Source of the DNA: Mycobacterium sp. 852002-51057_SCH5723018
GTDB lineage: Bacteria > Actinomycetota > Actinomycetes > Mycobacteriales > Mycobacteriaceae
Assembly: GCF_001667035.1 (NCBI RefSeq)
Contig: NZ_LZIR01000025.1
Span: 62,001 to 126,000, forward strand
DNA: 64,000 bases
Direction: 5' to 3'
Of this stretch, positions 26,405-35,563 are shown in pieces. Made by a program: the position numbers and the translations under genes. The first letter of the stretch is position 1. Each line of letters begins with the position of its first letter. The notes beneath the pieces are model-generated. The model saw only the letters and a list, made by a program, of their open reading frames with translations, was not told the origin of the DNA and ran no database searches.

Positions 26405-26959
26405 ATGTCCGCACCAGTTCGTCCCGGAATGATGACCACCACTAACGGCACCCTGCTTCCCCTCGTTGCGCTACCGCAGGACGACCTTCTGACCATCAAC
26501 ATCGACCAAGTCCCGCTGCTCAAGGACGCGATCGGCCCCGGGATCCACATCCAGCCACTGCGCCTGGACCCCGAGAACGGAGAAGTGGTCCTCATGGCCA
26601 CCATGGCGCCCGGGTGTCGCCTGCCCATCCACTACCACACCGGTACGGCCGAGGTGTACACGTTCTCGGGCTGCTGGAAGTACGCCGAATACCCCAGCCA
26701 GCCGCAGACCGCAGGGTCCTACCTGTACGAGCCAGGCGGCTCGGTGCACACGTTCTACTGCCCGGAGGACAACACCGGAGACACCGTCGTTCTGTTGTGG
26801 ATGTCGGGCGCGCAAATCGGATTCAACGATGACGGCACGTTGCACGCCATCAATGACGCCGCCTCCATTCAGTACGCGACCCACACGCTGGCTGCGGCAC
26901 AGGGCACCGGACCGGTCCCCTATATCCACCGCGGCAACGCGGGCGTCAACGAGTCCTGA
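26405..26959 (+). CDS. Cupin-domain protein (ChrR / DAD-dioxygenase-like)
   Basis: This 184-aa single cupin has motif 1 in APGCRLPIHYHTGTAEVYTF (His, His, Glu ligands) and motif 2 in YEPGGSVHTFYCP. The aromatic, ChrR-like layout resembles 2,4'-dihydroxyacetophenone dioxygenase-type cupins, so metal-dependent oxygen chemistry is plausible but not shown. ATG 26405 follows AGAGAGGCCCCCG. It heads the operon running to 32115, next to the divergent IclR gene. Confidence 0.78.
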   Translation: MSAPVRPGMMTTTNGTLLPLVALPQDDLLTINIDQVPLLKDAIGPGIHIQPLRLDPENGEVVLMATMAPGCRLPIHYHTGTAEVYTFSGCWKYAEYPSQPQTAGSYLYEPGGSVHTFYCPEDNTGDTVVLLWMSGAQIGFNDDGTLHAINDAASIQYATHTLAAAQGTGPVPYIHRGNAGVNES

Positions 26960-27062
26960 CTTAACTCCCCGCTGTCACTGTCTCCCGCGGTTCCCGCCCG
27001 GCGCGCCGGATGTGCGCGCCACGGCGGGTCGCGATGGTGCAATCAATCGAAAGGTGAACCTC

Positions 27063-28238
27063 ATGCCGGCTTTTGACGGCGTCCGAGTCCTCGAACTCGG
27101 CCAGATCTACAACGGCCCCTACTGCGGGCTGCTGCTCGCGCAGCTGGGGGCCGACGTCATCAAGATCGAACCACCCGGCGGTGAGCAGTTGCGCTTCCGC
27201 TCGCACCAGCCGGTCGAGTCCCACGAGTTCGTCATGCTGAACTCCAACAAACGCAGCGTGGTGCTCGACCTGAAGACCGACACAGGTCGGCAGGCGCTGC
27301 TCGACCTGGTCGAGACGGCCGACGTGCTGATCGAAAACTTCGCGCCGGGCACCATGGAGCGTCTCCAGCTCGCCCCGGAGCGACTCCTAAAGCACAACAC
27401 CCGCTTGATCGTGGCGCGCGGCAAGGGCTACGGGTCCACCGGACCGTATGCACACATGTCGGCCATGGACATCACCGTGCAAGCCATGTCAGGCAGTGCC
27501 TCGGTCACCGGCGACCCGGACGGGCCACCAACCAAGAGCGGCGCCGCGTTCGTGGACTTCTCCGGCGGCATCCACTTGTTCGGGGCGATCAGCGCGGCCC
27601 TGTTCCAGCGCGAGCGCACCGGCCGGGGCCAGACCGTCGAGGTCTCGATGCACGACACCATCTACCCGATGCTCGCCTCCAGCCTCGGCGGACTACACAA
27701 CGACCCCAGCCGACAACTGCCCGAGCGCACCGGCAACCGGCACTCGGGCATGGCGGTCACGCCGTACAACATCTATCAGACCAGCGACGGATGGCTCGCC
27801 ATCATCTGCATCTCCGAGCGTCACTGGCACGGCGTGACAACGGCGCTGGGCCGGCCCGATCTCGTCGAAGACCCGAGGTTCCGTACGGAAAAGGACAGAG
27901 TCGCGAATATCGACGCCGTCGACGAAGAGGTCGCGTCTGTCACCAGAACGCGGACGCGCGCCGAGCTGGTAGGGGACCTGCAGGCCGCCGGTGTGCCGTG
28001 CGCACCGGTGAAGTCGATCCGCGAGGTCGACACCGATGAGCACTTGATCCAGCGCGGAATGATCACCTACGTCGAGCATCCCAACCGGGGACGGGTGCCG
28101 GTCCCGGGGTGTCCGCTGCGGCTCGGCGACTCTCCGGTGGGACCGCTGCAGGCCGCCCAGTTGCTGGGCCAGTCGACGGATGTGGTCCTTGCGGAGCTCT
28201 CCACTCGCCGGGAGGGCCAACATGTCCTTTCTGCCTGA
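27063..28238 (+). CDS. CaiB/BaiF (family III) CoA-transferase
   Basis: This 391-aa class III CoA-transferase moves CoA between carboxylic acids. The N-terminal motif is VRVLELGQIYNGPYCGLLLA; GADVIKIEPPGGEQLR and NSNKRSVVLDLKT follow. The catalytic Asp is expected in AMDITVQAMSG, and the late motif APVKSIREVDTDEHLIQRGM is present. ATG 27063 is preceded by GAAAGGTGAACCTC; the longer open frame upstream is not conserved. Its end overlaps the following MaoC gene by 17 bases. It probably activates the pathway acid as its CoA ester. Confidence 0.9.
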   Translation: MPAFDGVRVLELGQIYNGPYCGLLLAQLGADVIKIEPPGGEQLRFRSHQPVESHEFVMLNSNKRSVVLDLKTDTGRQALLDLVETADVLIENFAPGTMERLQLAPERLLKHNTRLIVARGKGYGSTGPYAHMSAMDITVQAMSGSASVTGDPDGPPTKSGAAFVDFSGGIHLFGAISAALFQRERTGRGQTVEVSMHDTIYPMLASSLGGLHNDPSRQLPERTGNRHSGMAVTPYNIYQTSDGWLAIICISERHWHGVTTALGRPDLVEDPRFRTEKDRVANIDAVDEEVASVTRTRTRAELVGDLQAAGVPCAPVKSIREVDTDEHLIQRGMITYVEHPNRGRVPVPGCPLRLGDSPVGPLQAAQLLGQSTDVVLAELSTRREGQHVLSA

Positions 28239-28770
28239 ACCCGGCACGCCCCTGGCGGCGTACTACGCCCAGACACAGCCGAAGGTCGGAGCCGTCCTGT
28301 CCCGGCGCAGACTGGGCACGCTGGACGCAGTGACTATTAGGCGCTACGCGATCACCATCGGTGTCACCGACCCGATCCACTACGACTCGACGGCCGCAAC
28401 CTCGGCGGGATACGCCGACGTCGTCGCGCCTCCAAACATGCTGGCCGCCATCGTGGAATGGGGTATGGGGACTCCGGAGGCACAGCTGGCGCCCGACGGG
28501 ACTCCCAACGGCGGTGACATGCCGGTCGGGGACCGCGATCTCGGGCTGCGCGTGATGGGCGCTGGCGAGGAGATGGAGTTGGTCAACCCCGTGACCGCGG
28601 GGACGGAGGTGCTGCTGGAAACGATCCTCGAGGCCGTCACTCCGAAGCAGACCCGTTCTGGGCCTTGCATATTCGTCAAGACCATCAACACTTTCACCTC
28701 CGCCGACGGCGCTGTCCTGAACCGAAACCGGCGCACCGTCGCGCTGCGAAACCCTTTGCAGGAGCCCTGA
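28222..28770 (+). CDS. MaoC-like dehydratase, FAS1-type N-terminal-domain protein
   Basis: This 182-aa hot-dog-fold protein of the MaoC N-terminal type has RRYAITIGVTDPIHYD near residue 40, VVAPPNMLAAIVEWG and the C-terminal KTINTFTSADGAVL. Such proteins pair with a second MaoC subunit to form an enoyl-CoA (or acyl-thioester) hydratase. The second subunit gene follows directly, its ATG overlapping this stop (TGATG). The start, ATG 28222, has GGGAGGGCCAAC upstream. Confidence 0.85.
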   Translation: MSFLPEPGTPLAAYYAQTQPKVGAVLSRRRLGTLDAVTIRRYAITIGVTDPIHYDSTAATSAGYADVVAPPNMLAAIVEWGMGTPEAQLAPDGTPNGGDMPVGDRDLGLRVMGAGEEMELVNPVTAGTEVLLETILEAVTPKQTRSGPCIFVKTINTFTSADGAVLNRNRRTVALRNPLQEP

Positions 28771-29177
28771 TGTCGATCAACTTTCAGGTCGGAGACACCC
28801 TCCCACCCCTCAAGCACACGGCTACCACCTTTCAGTTGTTCCGCTACAGCGCGGTCACCTGGAACCCGCACCGCATCCACTTCGACGAGGCCTACGCACG
28901 AGAGGAGGGCCACGCCGGTGTCGCGTTGCACTCCCACCTGCGGGCGGCACTCGCAATGCGCTGTGTCACCGAAGGCCTGGGCCGCGGATGGCGCGTCACC
29001 AAGGTCAACTACCGCCTGCGCACGCCCGTCTACGCGCCGGCGGAGCTGACCTACACTGCGCGCGTTACGGCCGCTGAAGGCGACAGCTTGACCCTGGAGC
29101 TGACCGAGCAGCACGGCGCCTGTGACGTGGGATTTGAAGGAACCGTGCGGGTTTCGACGACAGGAGCGACATCATGA
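28770..29177 (+). CDS. MaoC-like dehydratase (second subunit)
   Basis: This 135-aa hot-dog-fold hydratase subunit carries the hydratase region TWNPHRIHFDEAYAREEGH and a GVALHSHL loop. It likely forms a heterodimer with the preceding protein and hydrates an unsaturated acyl-CoA. ATG overlaps at both ends (TGATG upstream, ATGA downstream) show tight translational coupling within the operon. Confidence 0.85.
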   Translation: MSINFQVGDTLPPLKHTATTFQLFRYSAVTWNPHRIHFDEAYAREEGHAGVALHSHLRAALAMRCVTEGLGRGWRVTKVNYRLRTPVYAPAELTYTARVTAAEGDSLTLELTEQHGACDVGFEGTVRVSTTGATS

Positions 29178-30949
29178 CGCCAGAACGGGGCCGACGCCCG
29201 ATCCGCGTTGGCAACTGCTCAGGGTTCTACGGTGACCGCGCTTCCGCGATGGCCGAGATGGCCCGTGCGGGCGGCATCGACGTCCTCACCGGTGACTATC
29301 TCGCCGAGGTCACCATGCTGATTCTCGGGAAGGCGCGCGCCAAAGACAGCACGAAGGGCTATGCGACCACCTTTCTGCAGCAGCTCGATTCTGCGCTGGA
29401 ACACCTGGCCGTCAACAATATCCGGCTCGTCGTCAACGCCGGAGGGCTCAACCCGTCCGGGCTGGCCAGCGCGACCCGTGAACTCGTCGCACGTCGCGGC
29501 TACAGGCTTCGCGTCTCCCACGTCGACGGCGACGACGTCTTCGGTCGCCTGCCCGTCCTGCAGCAAGCCGGCCATGTGCTGCCGCACCTGACGAGCGGCG
29601 AGCCGCTGTCATCCTGGCCGCACCAGCCGCTGACGGCCAACGCTTACCTCGGTGGCTTCGGCATCGCGCGCGCACTGGACAACGGCGCCGACATCGTCAT
29701 CACCGGTCGCGTCGCCGACGCCTCGGTGGTCGTCGGTGCGGCCGCGTGGTGGTGGACGTGGAATCCGGTCGACTACGACGCGCTTGCCGGCGCGGTCGCG
29801 GCCGGGCACGTCATCGAGTGCGGGGCCCAGGCGACCGGCGGCAACTTCTCCGGGTTCCGGGCCATCGCGGATCCGATGGAGCCGGGATTCCCGATCGCCG
29901 AAATCGACGCTGACGGGTCGTGTGTGATCACGAAGAACGCCGGCACCGGCGGCGCCGTAACACCGGACACCGTCACCGCTCAATTGCTCTATGAGATCGG
30001 TGATCCCGCCTACCTCAACCCAGACGTCATCGCCCACCTGGACAGCGCCTCGCTGACGGACCTCGGCAACGACCGCGTGCAAATTACCGGTGTGCGCGGC
30101 TCGGCGCCACCGGCGACGACCAAGGTCGCGATCACCGCGGTCGGCGGCTGGGAGAACAGCGTGTTGCTCGCGCTGACCGGCGTCGACCTGGACGCCAAGG
30201 CCCGGCTGGTCGAGCGATCCCTGCACCGCTACATCGATACGGTCGATGGCCTCGACGCGGTCGCGATCGACCGTATCGGGCGGCCCCAACACGATCCGGA
30301 GAGCCAAGTTGCAGCAACGCAGCTGCTGAGGATCGCCGTCCAAGGAACGAAAGAGGCCGCGGGGCGCGCTTTTTCGTCGGAGATCGTCGAGCTGGCCCTG
30401 TCCAGCTACCCGGGAATGTATTCCCTCAGTCCTCCACAGCCGGGGTCGGCGTTCGGTGTCTATTGGCCTGCACTGCTCGAGCAGGGACTGCTCGAGCACA
30501 CGGTGCATCACCATGACGGCACGACCGAGACCATCGCGGCCCCAGCTCCGTCCAAAGCCGGGATGATTTCGCAGCTGGAAAGATCTCCGGTGCCGTCGGC
30601 GTCTTGGACTGACGAATTGGTCGTCGCACCCTTGGGTGAGATCGTGCACGCCCGCTCCGGCGACAAGGGCGGCGATGCGAACCTTGGTGTGTGGGCGCGG
30701 AACTTAGAAGCGTGGGAGTGGCTGCAGTCGGCGCTTACAGTGGACGAGCTGCGACGCCTCCTTCCGGAAACGCACGAATTGGGCATCGAGCGTTACGAAT
30801 TGCCCAACCTTGGCGCGCTCAATTTCCTCATCCGCGGATTGCTGGGGACCGGCGCGACCTCTTCACTGCGGCTAGATTCGCAGGCCAAGGCACTTGGCGA
30901 ATGGCTGCGCGCGCGCAGCGCCAAGGTGCCGCGAACTCTGCTCGGCTGA
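29174..30949 (+). CDS. AtuA-family protein (acyclic terpene utilisation)
   Basis: This 591-aa protein follows the AtuA/DUF1446 family across its length. It has IRVGNCSGFYGDRASAMAEM at the N-terminus, IDVLTGDYLAEVTMLIL, LVVNAGGLNPSGLA, DIVITGRVADASVVVG and GHVIECGAQATGGNFSGF. A C-terminal AtuA-like domain includes HARSGDKGGDANLGVWA. AtuA is needed for citronellol/geraniol catabolism in Pseudomonas, but its reaction is not defined. Here it sits with CoA-transferase, hydratase and acyl-CoA dehydrogenase genes, consistent with breakdown of a branched or terpenoid acid through CoA esters. Confidence 0.88.
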   Translation: MTPERGRRPIRVGNCSGFYGDRASAMAEMARAGGIDVLTGDYLAEVTMLILGKARAKDSTKGYATTFLQQLDSALEHLAVNNIRLVVNAGGLNPSGLASATRELVARRGYRLRVSHVDGDDVFGRLPVLQQAGHVLPHLTSGEPLSSWPHQPLTANAYLGGFGIARALDNGADIVITGRVADASVVVGAAAWWWTWNPVDYDALAGAVAAGHVIECGAQATGGNFSGFRAIADPMEPGFPIAEIDADGSCVITKNAGTGGAVTPDTVTAQLLYEIGDPAYLNPDVIAHLDSASLTDLGNDRVQITGVRGSAPPATTKVAITAVGGWENSVLLALTGVDLDAKARLVERSLHRYIDTVDGLDAVAIDRIGRPQHDPESQVAATQLLRIAVQGTKEAAGRAFSSEIVELALSSYPGMYSLSPPQPGSAFGVYWPALLEQGLLEHTVHHHDGTTETIAAPAPSKAGMISQLERSPVPSASWTDELVVAPLGEIVHARSGDKGGDANLGVWARNLEAWEWLQSALTVDELRRLLPETHELGIERYELPNLGALNFLIRGLLGTGATSSLRLDSQAKALGEWLRARSAKVPRTLLG

Positions 30950-30951
30950 TC

Positions 30952-32115
30952 ATGAGCGACACCATCGACAGCACGATCGAGGTTGTCCGCAAGGCCACCC
31001 GAGAGCTGGCCCGCAGCTTCGACTATGCCTACTGGCGGAATAAGGACAAGCTCGGCGAGTACCCATGGGAGTTCGTCAAGGCATTCGCCCAAGGCGGATG
31101 GCTGGGAGCGCTCATCCCCGAGGAGTACGACGGCCTCGGGCTCGGTATCGCGGAATGCGGCGTGATGATGCAGGAGATCGCCGCCTCCGGTGCCGGCGCG
31201 AGTGGCGCGTCGGCGGTCCACTTCTACCTGTTCCCACCCGAGCCGATCATTCGTCACGGCTCGCCAAAGATGAAGCAAGAGTTCTTACCTCGGCTCGCCC
31301 GGGGCGAGATCCTGATGGCGTTCGGCGTCACCGAGCCTACCGCGGGTGTCGACACTTCACGGATCACGACCAAGGCCGACAAGGTCGACGGCGGCTGGGT
31401 GGTCAACGGCCAGAAGGTCTGGATCAGCAACGCACAGAACGCGCATAAGATCCTGCTGCTGGCGCGCACCACCTCCCGCAACGCCGCCAAGCCGCTGGAC
31501 GGCATGACGTTGTTCTTCACCGACCTGGATCGCGAGCGGATCACCGTACGAGAGATCGAAAAACTCGGCCGCTCGGCGATCGACTCCAATGAGCTTTTCA
31601 TCGAAAACCTCGAGGTCCGCGACGACGAGGTGGTCGGTGAAGTGGGCCAAGGCTTTAGGTACCTCGTCGACGGTCTGAACGCCGAGCGCATCGTCGTTGG
31701 TCTGGAGGGCGTCGGTATCGGTCAGGCGGCACTGGAGCTGGCGAGCAAGTATGCCAACGAGCGGGTGGTTTTCGACCGGCCGATAGGCCAGAACCAAGCG
31801 GTCGCCCACCCGCTGGCCGACTCCTGGATCCGGCTCGAGTCGGCTCGGCTCACCGCAATGCACGCGGCCCACCTCTACGACCATCACCAGAATTGCGGCA
31901 TCGAAGCCGCCGCGGCCAAGTATCTGGGCGCCGAGGCCGGATTCGATGCCTGCGACCGCGCCATGTCTACGCACGGTGGCTATGCCTACGCGAAGGAGTA
32001 CCACGTCGAGCGGCTGTGGCGGGAGGCGCGCCTGCTGCGCAACGCGCCGTTCTCCCAGGAGATGGTGCTGAACTACATTTCCGTGCAGGCACTGAAGCTG
32101 CCGCGCGCGTACTGA
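30952..32115 (+). CDS. Acyl-CoA dehydrogenase
   Basis: This 387-aa FAD enzyme has the family motifs LMAFGVTEPTAGVDTSRI and WVVNGQKVWISNAQ (flavin/substrate region), and RVVFDRPIGQNQAVAHPLAD. The C-terminal GGYAYAKEYHVERLWREARL follows; the position near MSTHGGYAY resembles short/branched-chain and glutaryl-type enzymes. The first domain (PWEFVKAFAQGGWLGALIP) is complete. ATG 30952 follows the AtuA stop by 2 bases. It is the last gene of the operon. Confidence 0.9.
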   Translation: MSDTIDSTIEVVRKATRELARSFDYAYWRNKDKLGEYPWEFVKAFAQGGWLGALIPEEYDGLGLGIAECGVMMQEIAASGAGASGASAVHFYLFPPEPIIRHGSPKMKQEFLPRLARGEILMAFGVTEPTAGVDTSRITTKADKVDGGWVVNGQKVWISNAQNAHKILLLARTTSRNAAKPLDGMTLFFTDLDRERITVREIEKLGRSAIDSNELFIENLEVRDDEVVGEVGQGFRYLVDGLNAERIVVGLEGVGIGQAALELASKYANERVVFDRPIGQNQAVAHPLADSWIRLESARLTAMHAAHLYDHHQNCGIEAAAAKYLGAEAGFDACDRAMSTHGGYAYAKEYHVERLWREARLLRNAPFSQEMVLNYISVQALKLPRAY

Positions 32116-32236
32116 CCGCCATCAGCGCCGGCCGCCCAAGGCGGTCGTGCGTGAGTTACCTTATTTAACTTGACTTTTCAGGGTTTCATCTACCATTAGA
32201 CGGCAATCAAAACTTGCGCCGCCGCCGAGCACCGCG
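32116..32236 (+). terminator. Operon end and short intergenic region before the PPE gene
   Basis: A small hairpin CCGCC-CAA-GGCGG (32134-32146) lies just after the acyl-CoA dehydrogenase stop, followed by an AT-rich TTATTTAACTTGACTTTTC stretch. It could end the operon. The PPE gene converges from the other side. Confidence 0.35.
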
Positions 32237-33379
32237 CTATCCGACGTACTGTTGGCGCGGAAGCATGGTGGGCCGCATCAGCGATCGCAGAGTCGTCCCG
32301 TCCGGTTGCTGGCCGAACTTACCGCGCAGCCCCGCCCCGGCCGCCGTGCTTATCGGCCCGCCCGCCAGGCTGACCGGTGGCGCCATCCCCGCGACGTCCT
32401 CGGCGCCGCCACCCACACTGCTGACCAGTACCGCATTGGGAGCTCCTCCCATTGCGGTGGTAAGCGTGCCCCAGGCCCGGGGCACCGACAGCGCGCCGAC
32501 GCTGGCCGCCCGGCCGAGTCCGGCAGACACCGCACCGCCAACCTGACTCGCCCCGATCGATCCTAGACCGCTTGCCACCTTGCTTAGCCCAGCCCCGACG
32601 TCAGTCAATGCCGCCACCGCCCCCTCGGTGGCGGCCCCTGCGGAGTCCGCCGTCGTGGTCGAAAGTAAGGCGACTGCCGATAGGATGCTGGACACAACAC
32701 CTGACGAGGCGCTGATCCCCGAATTGATGTGGTCAGGCGCCAGCGCATTGTTTATGTTGTCGAGGATCTGCTGGATGATCGTGTCGATCGACGGCAAGGA
32801 TGACGTCGCATTGGAATTGGCGACCGCGGCGCTTTGGGTCCCCAAGCCGGCCGGATTGGTGTTCTGCTGCGGCGCGGTGAACGGCGTCAGCGTTGCGGCA
32901 GCGGCCGAGGAGCCGGCATAGCCGTACATGGCGGCGGCGTCCTGCGCCCACATCTCGGCATACTGGGCTTCGGTCGCCATGATGGCGGGGGTGTTTATCC
33001 CCAAGAAGTTTGTCGCAACCAACATAGCCAATTGCGCGCGGTTGGCCGCGATGAGCGGCGGTGGCACCGTGGCTGCGAACGCCGACTCGAATGCCGCCGC
33101 CGCAGCCATGGCCTGATTCGCCGTCTCCGCGGCCTGGGTCGCGGTCGCGTTCATCCAGGCGACATAAGTTGCGGCCGCGGCCGCCATCGATGCCGACGCC
33201 GGACCTTTCCAGCTGCCGTCGGTCAGCCCGGATACGACCGAAGAATAGGCGGCCGCGGCCGAATACAGTTCTCCGGAAGCCTTGTCCCAGGCCGCCACGG
33301 CGGCCAGCATCGGACCCGAGCCCGGACCAGAGTACATTCGGCCGCTGTTGATCTCCGGTGGCAGCGCTCCGAAATCCAT
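32237..33379 (-). CDS. PPE-family protein (PPE-SVP subfamily)
   Basis: This 380-aa PPE protein opens with [20 protein letters not shown], the conserved PPE helical domain (about residues 1-175, including the WxG-like DGSWKGPAS). A low-complexity Ala/Ser/Thr part follows, with the PPE-SVP signature [11 protein letters not shown] near residue 297. PPE-SVP proteins are typically exported by ESX-5 as heterodimers with a PE protein. The PE gene lies 17 bases upstream on the same strand, as usual for a secreted pair. Surface or host-interaction roles are likely but unproven. Confidence 0.93.
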   Translation of the reverse strand: MDFGALPPEINSGRMYSGPGSGPMLAAVAAWDKASGELYSAAAAYSSVVSGLTDGSWKGPASASMAAAAATYVAWMNATATQAAETANQAMAAAAAFESAFAATVPPPLIAANRAQLAMLVATNFLGINTPAIMATEAQYAEMWAQDAAAMYGYAGSSAAAATLTPFTAPQQNTNPAGLGTQSAAVANSNATSSLPSIDTIIQQILDNINNALAPDHINSGISASSGVVSSILSAVALLSTTTADSAGAATEGAVAALTDVGAGLSKVASGLGSIGASQVGGAVSAGLGRAASVGALSVPRAWGTLTTAMGGAPNAVLVSSVGGGAEDVAGMAPPVSLAGGPISTAAGAGLRGKFGQQPDGTTLRSLMRPTMLPRQQYVG

Positions 33380-33395
33380 TTTGCTATCTCGACTC

Positions 33396-33695
33396 TCAGC
33401 GGGTGACGGCTACGTTGGCGGCCTCGGTGGCCGCATAGGATCCGGCGGATGCTTCCAGGGTGGCGACGAACATTTGGTGAATCGCCTCCGCTTGCCCGCT
33501 AACCGACTGGTACAGCGCCCCTTGGGCGGTGAACGCTGCCGCCGTCACCGCCGACACCTCGTCGGCGGCGGCGGGAACAACCCCGGTGGTCGGGCCGGCC
33601 ACAGCCGCATTCTGCGCGCTCATCGCCGACCCGATACTCGCCAAGTTGCCGACCGCCGCTGTCAGCGCTGCCGGTTGTGTGGTTAAGAACGACAT
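33396..33695 (-). CDS. PE-family protein
   Basis: This 99-aa PE protein starts [18 protein letters not shown] and ends just after the PE domain, without a PGRS tail. The conserved YxxxD/E-type export signal region is at the C-terminal end of the helices ([15 protein letters not shown]). ATG 33695 has GGGAGAAGAGGAT upstream. The PE-PPE gene pair would form a helical heterodimer for ESX-5 secretion. Confidence 0.92.
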   Translation of the reverse strand: MSFLTTQPAALTAAVGNLASIGSAMSAQNAAVAGPTTGVVPAAADEVSAVTAAAFTAQGALYQSVSGQAEAIHQMFVATLEASAGSYAATEAANVAVTR

Positions 33696-34200
33696 ATCCT
33701 CTTCTCCCAACTACTGATTGGTTACCGTCTCGGCTGAGGGCCGTGTCGTTATTTACGAGCAGATGGCCAAAACCGCGTCGACGCTTACGATGCCGCCGGC
33801 ATGCTGTGATGTCGTCCGCGCTAGCGTCCATCGGGGCCCCTGCTAGCGGTAATTGGTTCGTCGGCGGTGGCGTTGCCCGCGCCGGTACGGCATTACAGCG
33901 GCGATCCGGTTGTGACTGGCATGAATTCGCCGAACAGGCCATCGCCAACGTATAACAGCGATGTGGCACGACGCTTTTCGGCGCAAGCCGACCACCGAGC
34001 GATTAGTTGATGGGTTTGTAGCGTTCCGCACTCATTGGAGGCAGGCAGCCGATGGGTTGTCTCCCGTCGAGAAGGTTTACCCGCGTTGCATTTACGACTT
34101 ACAAGTGCTCAATTCAGTCTCATCCCGCTGCATGCAGGGGCACCGTCGAAAGAGTTATGTCGAGGCCCTGCGCTGATCAATCCTCATCGTTCTTCGGAAG
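33696..34200. other. Gene-poor region upstream of the PE gene
   Basis: About 500 bases have no supported gene. A plus-strand frame at 33961-34176 encodes 71 residues with no recognisable family, and I do not call it. Near 33840 CCCCTGCTAGCGGTAATTGG resembles the dyad core of the module, but no GTAACGAC-like block follows at 24 bases. Confidence 0.4.
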
Positions 34201-34572
34201 GTAGCGCCTATCCGCACTGCCGGCTGGCCGGGTATATCGATTCGGGCTGGCTGTAACGACATACATCCGTAAACGCGGAATACTAAGGGCGAGGGGATAT
34301 AACGGCCGCGCAACAGGTCAGGGCGGTGCGCAAGCAAGCCTACTCGGGAAGACGGGATCGCCGATGCACCTGACGGCGCCGAGGGCTTGGTCACCGGAAT
34401 CCGCTGGAGCTCTTTGCCTTTCGACGGGGTTAGGCAACGCACTGGGCTGAAAGCCATAAGATGTAAGGCATGGAGGACTGACATCGGTTGACGACCTTGG
34501 AGGGCGCCTTCCGCTGTGCGACGGCAAAGCGCTGGGCCCGGCACAGAAAGAGCTCTACGACTGACCGCCGAA
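34200..34572 (+). repeat. Diverged copy of the upstream region and start of the CMD-like gene
   Basis: This segment aligns with 41800-42160. Both share the dyad module, the stretch around ACGCGGAATACTAAGG versus ACGCGGCATCCTGAGG, the ATCGCCGAT block, and the start of the carboxymuconolactone-decarboxylase-like gene through GAGCTCTACGACTG, with small indels. The two copies are direct repeats that flank about 7.2 kb of metabolic genes. Confidence 0.75.
34218..34260 (+). promoter_or_regulatory. Dyad module I upstream of the CMD-like pseudogene
   Basis: TGCCGGCTGGCCGGG is followed by TATATCGATTCGGG; GTAACGAC (34253-34260) lies exactly 24 bases after the GCTGGC core (34223-34228). TATATCGATT is shared with module A. 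The gene behind it is decayed, so this copy is probably no longer useful, but it confirms the architecture. Confidence 0.55.
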
Positions 34573-34770
34573 GCATTGGCCGTGCACCGGGTCAAACATC
34601 GGATCAACGCCGGCGGCCACGCGTACCCGGAGACACGATTCGTCAACCCTACCAACGTCTTTGGGCACTGGTCGGCACAGCGATCACCGGCTGCAATTCC
34701 GCGACCGTCTACGACAATATTGCACTCAAAGGCGCCCGCATCGTTGCCCAATTCGGCGGCGGTCACCTAA
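34484..34770 (+). pseudogene. Decayed carboxymuconolactone-decarboxylase-like gene
   Basis: From GTTGACGACCTTGG to GAGCTCTACGACTG this is clearly the counterpart of the intact gene at 42073-42663. The start codon is ATC instead of ATG, a stop follows (CGACTGA), and about 300 bases of the middle are missing. The sequence resumes near ACCGCCGAAGCATTGGCC, corresponding to the TAAEAIVHRV part of the intact protein, and then shifts frame. No functional product is expected. Confidence 0.72.
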
Positions 34771-34892
34771 TCGGCGCACCCACCTGGCCGACATGGACGC
34801 GCATGCGCTGTCCGCGCGCTGGCCCGCCTGCATCGACCGACGCGGGCTTGGCGATGTAGTGAGTAGCAGCGCGTCGGGCCCTAGGGCGACGC

Positions 34893-34921
34893 TTGACAGC
34901 CCGTCGAATAACGGCAACAAT
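34893..34921 (+). promoter_or_regulatory. Candidate promoter of the PPOX-family gene
   Basis: TTGACA (34893-34898) and AACAAT (34916-34921) are separated by 17 bases, about 45 bases before the GTG start. This is the best -35/-10 pair of housekeeping type near this gene, though the -10 is imperfect. Confidence 0.4.
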
Positions 34922-34965
34922 GTATCCATAAGCAGGATGGCCTGCTCAGACAGTCAGGAGGACCC

Positions 34966-35526
34966 GTGGCCACGTTGTTGCCGCTTGCCGCCGAGCCGTT
35001 CACGGCACCCACCGATCGCGACATGCTTCCATCGGAGCGCCGTGAATTCGTGCGCTCCCACCGCACCTGCATATTCGGCTATCGCCGCAAACACGACGGG
35101 CCGGCCATGTCGGTGGTCTACTACGTGCCCACCGACGGAGACGAACTACTGGTGTCGACGTTGGGGGGCCGGGGCAAGGCTCGGGTGGTGGCCCGCGACG
35201 GCAAGGTGAGCCTGTGTGTGCTCGACGAGCGCTGGCCCTTCGCGTATCTGCAGGTATATGCCGACGCGGTGGTCGACTCCGACCGCGACCTCGTGGTGGA
35301 TGTGATGATGGCGGTCGCCGGCCGGATGTCGGGCGAGCCACTCGGTGAGGAGGCCCGCCCGGTCGTGGAGAAGATGGCCGCCGACGAGGGCCGCGTCCTG
35401 CTGCGCTGCCGTCCCTATTCCACCTTCGCGCAGCCGCCGCGTCACCTGTACCGCAACGACCAGGCAGAGGAACTGACCCACTGGGTGTCGGCCACCGTCG
35501 CCTGGGATGCACCGGACCCGGTGTGA
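34966..35526 (+). CDS. PPOX-class flavin/F420-binding split-barrel protein
   Basis: This 186-aa protein has the pyridoxamine-5'-phosphate-oxidase split-barrel fold. RREFVRSHRTCIFGYRR is followed by GPAMSVVYYVP, the STLGGRGKARVVARDGKVS strand region and LQVYADAVV. Mycobacterial members often bind F420 or FMN and reduce small molecules. GTG 34966 has an excellent CAGGAGGACCC upstream. The amidohydrolase gene follows 37 bases later on the same strand, so the two may form an operon. Confidence 0.8.
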   Translation: MATLLPLAAEPFTAPTDRDMLPSERREFVRSHRTCIFGYRRKHDGPAMSVVYYVPTDGDELLVSTLGGRGKARVVARDGKVSLCVLDERWPFAYLQVYADAVVDSDRDLVVDVMMAVAGRMSGEPLGEEARPVVEKMAADEGRVLLRCRPYSTFAQPPRHLYRNDQAEELTHWVSATVAWDAPDPV

Positions 35527-35563
35527 CGGCCGGGTTGGCGAAGGCCCGTCGTCGGGCGGTCGT

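Noticed and set aside
33839-33860. GCTAGC-containing element as a further dyad module
   Set aside because: The core is present, but no GTAACGAC-like block follows at 24 bases; it was left as an unconfirmed half-match.
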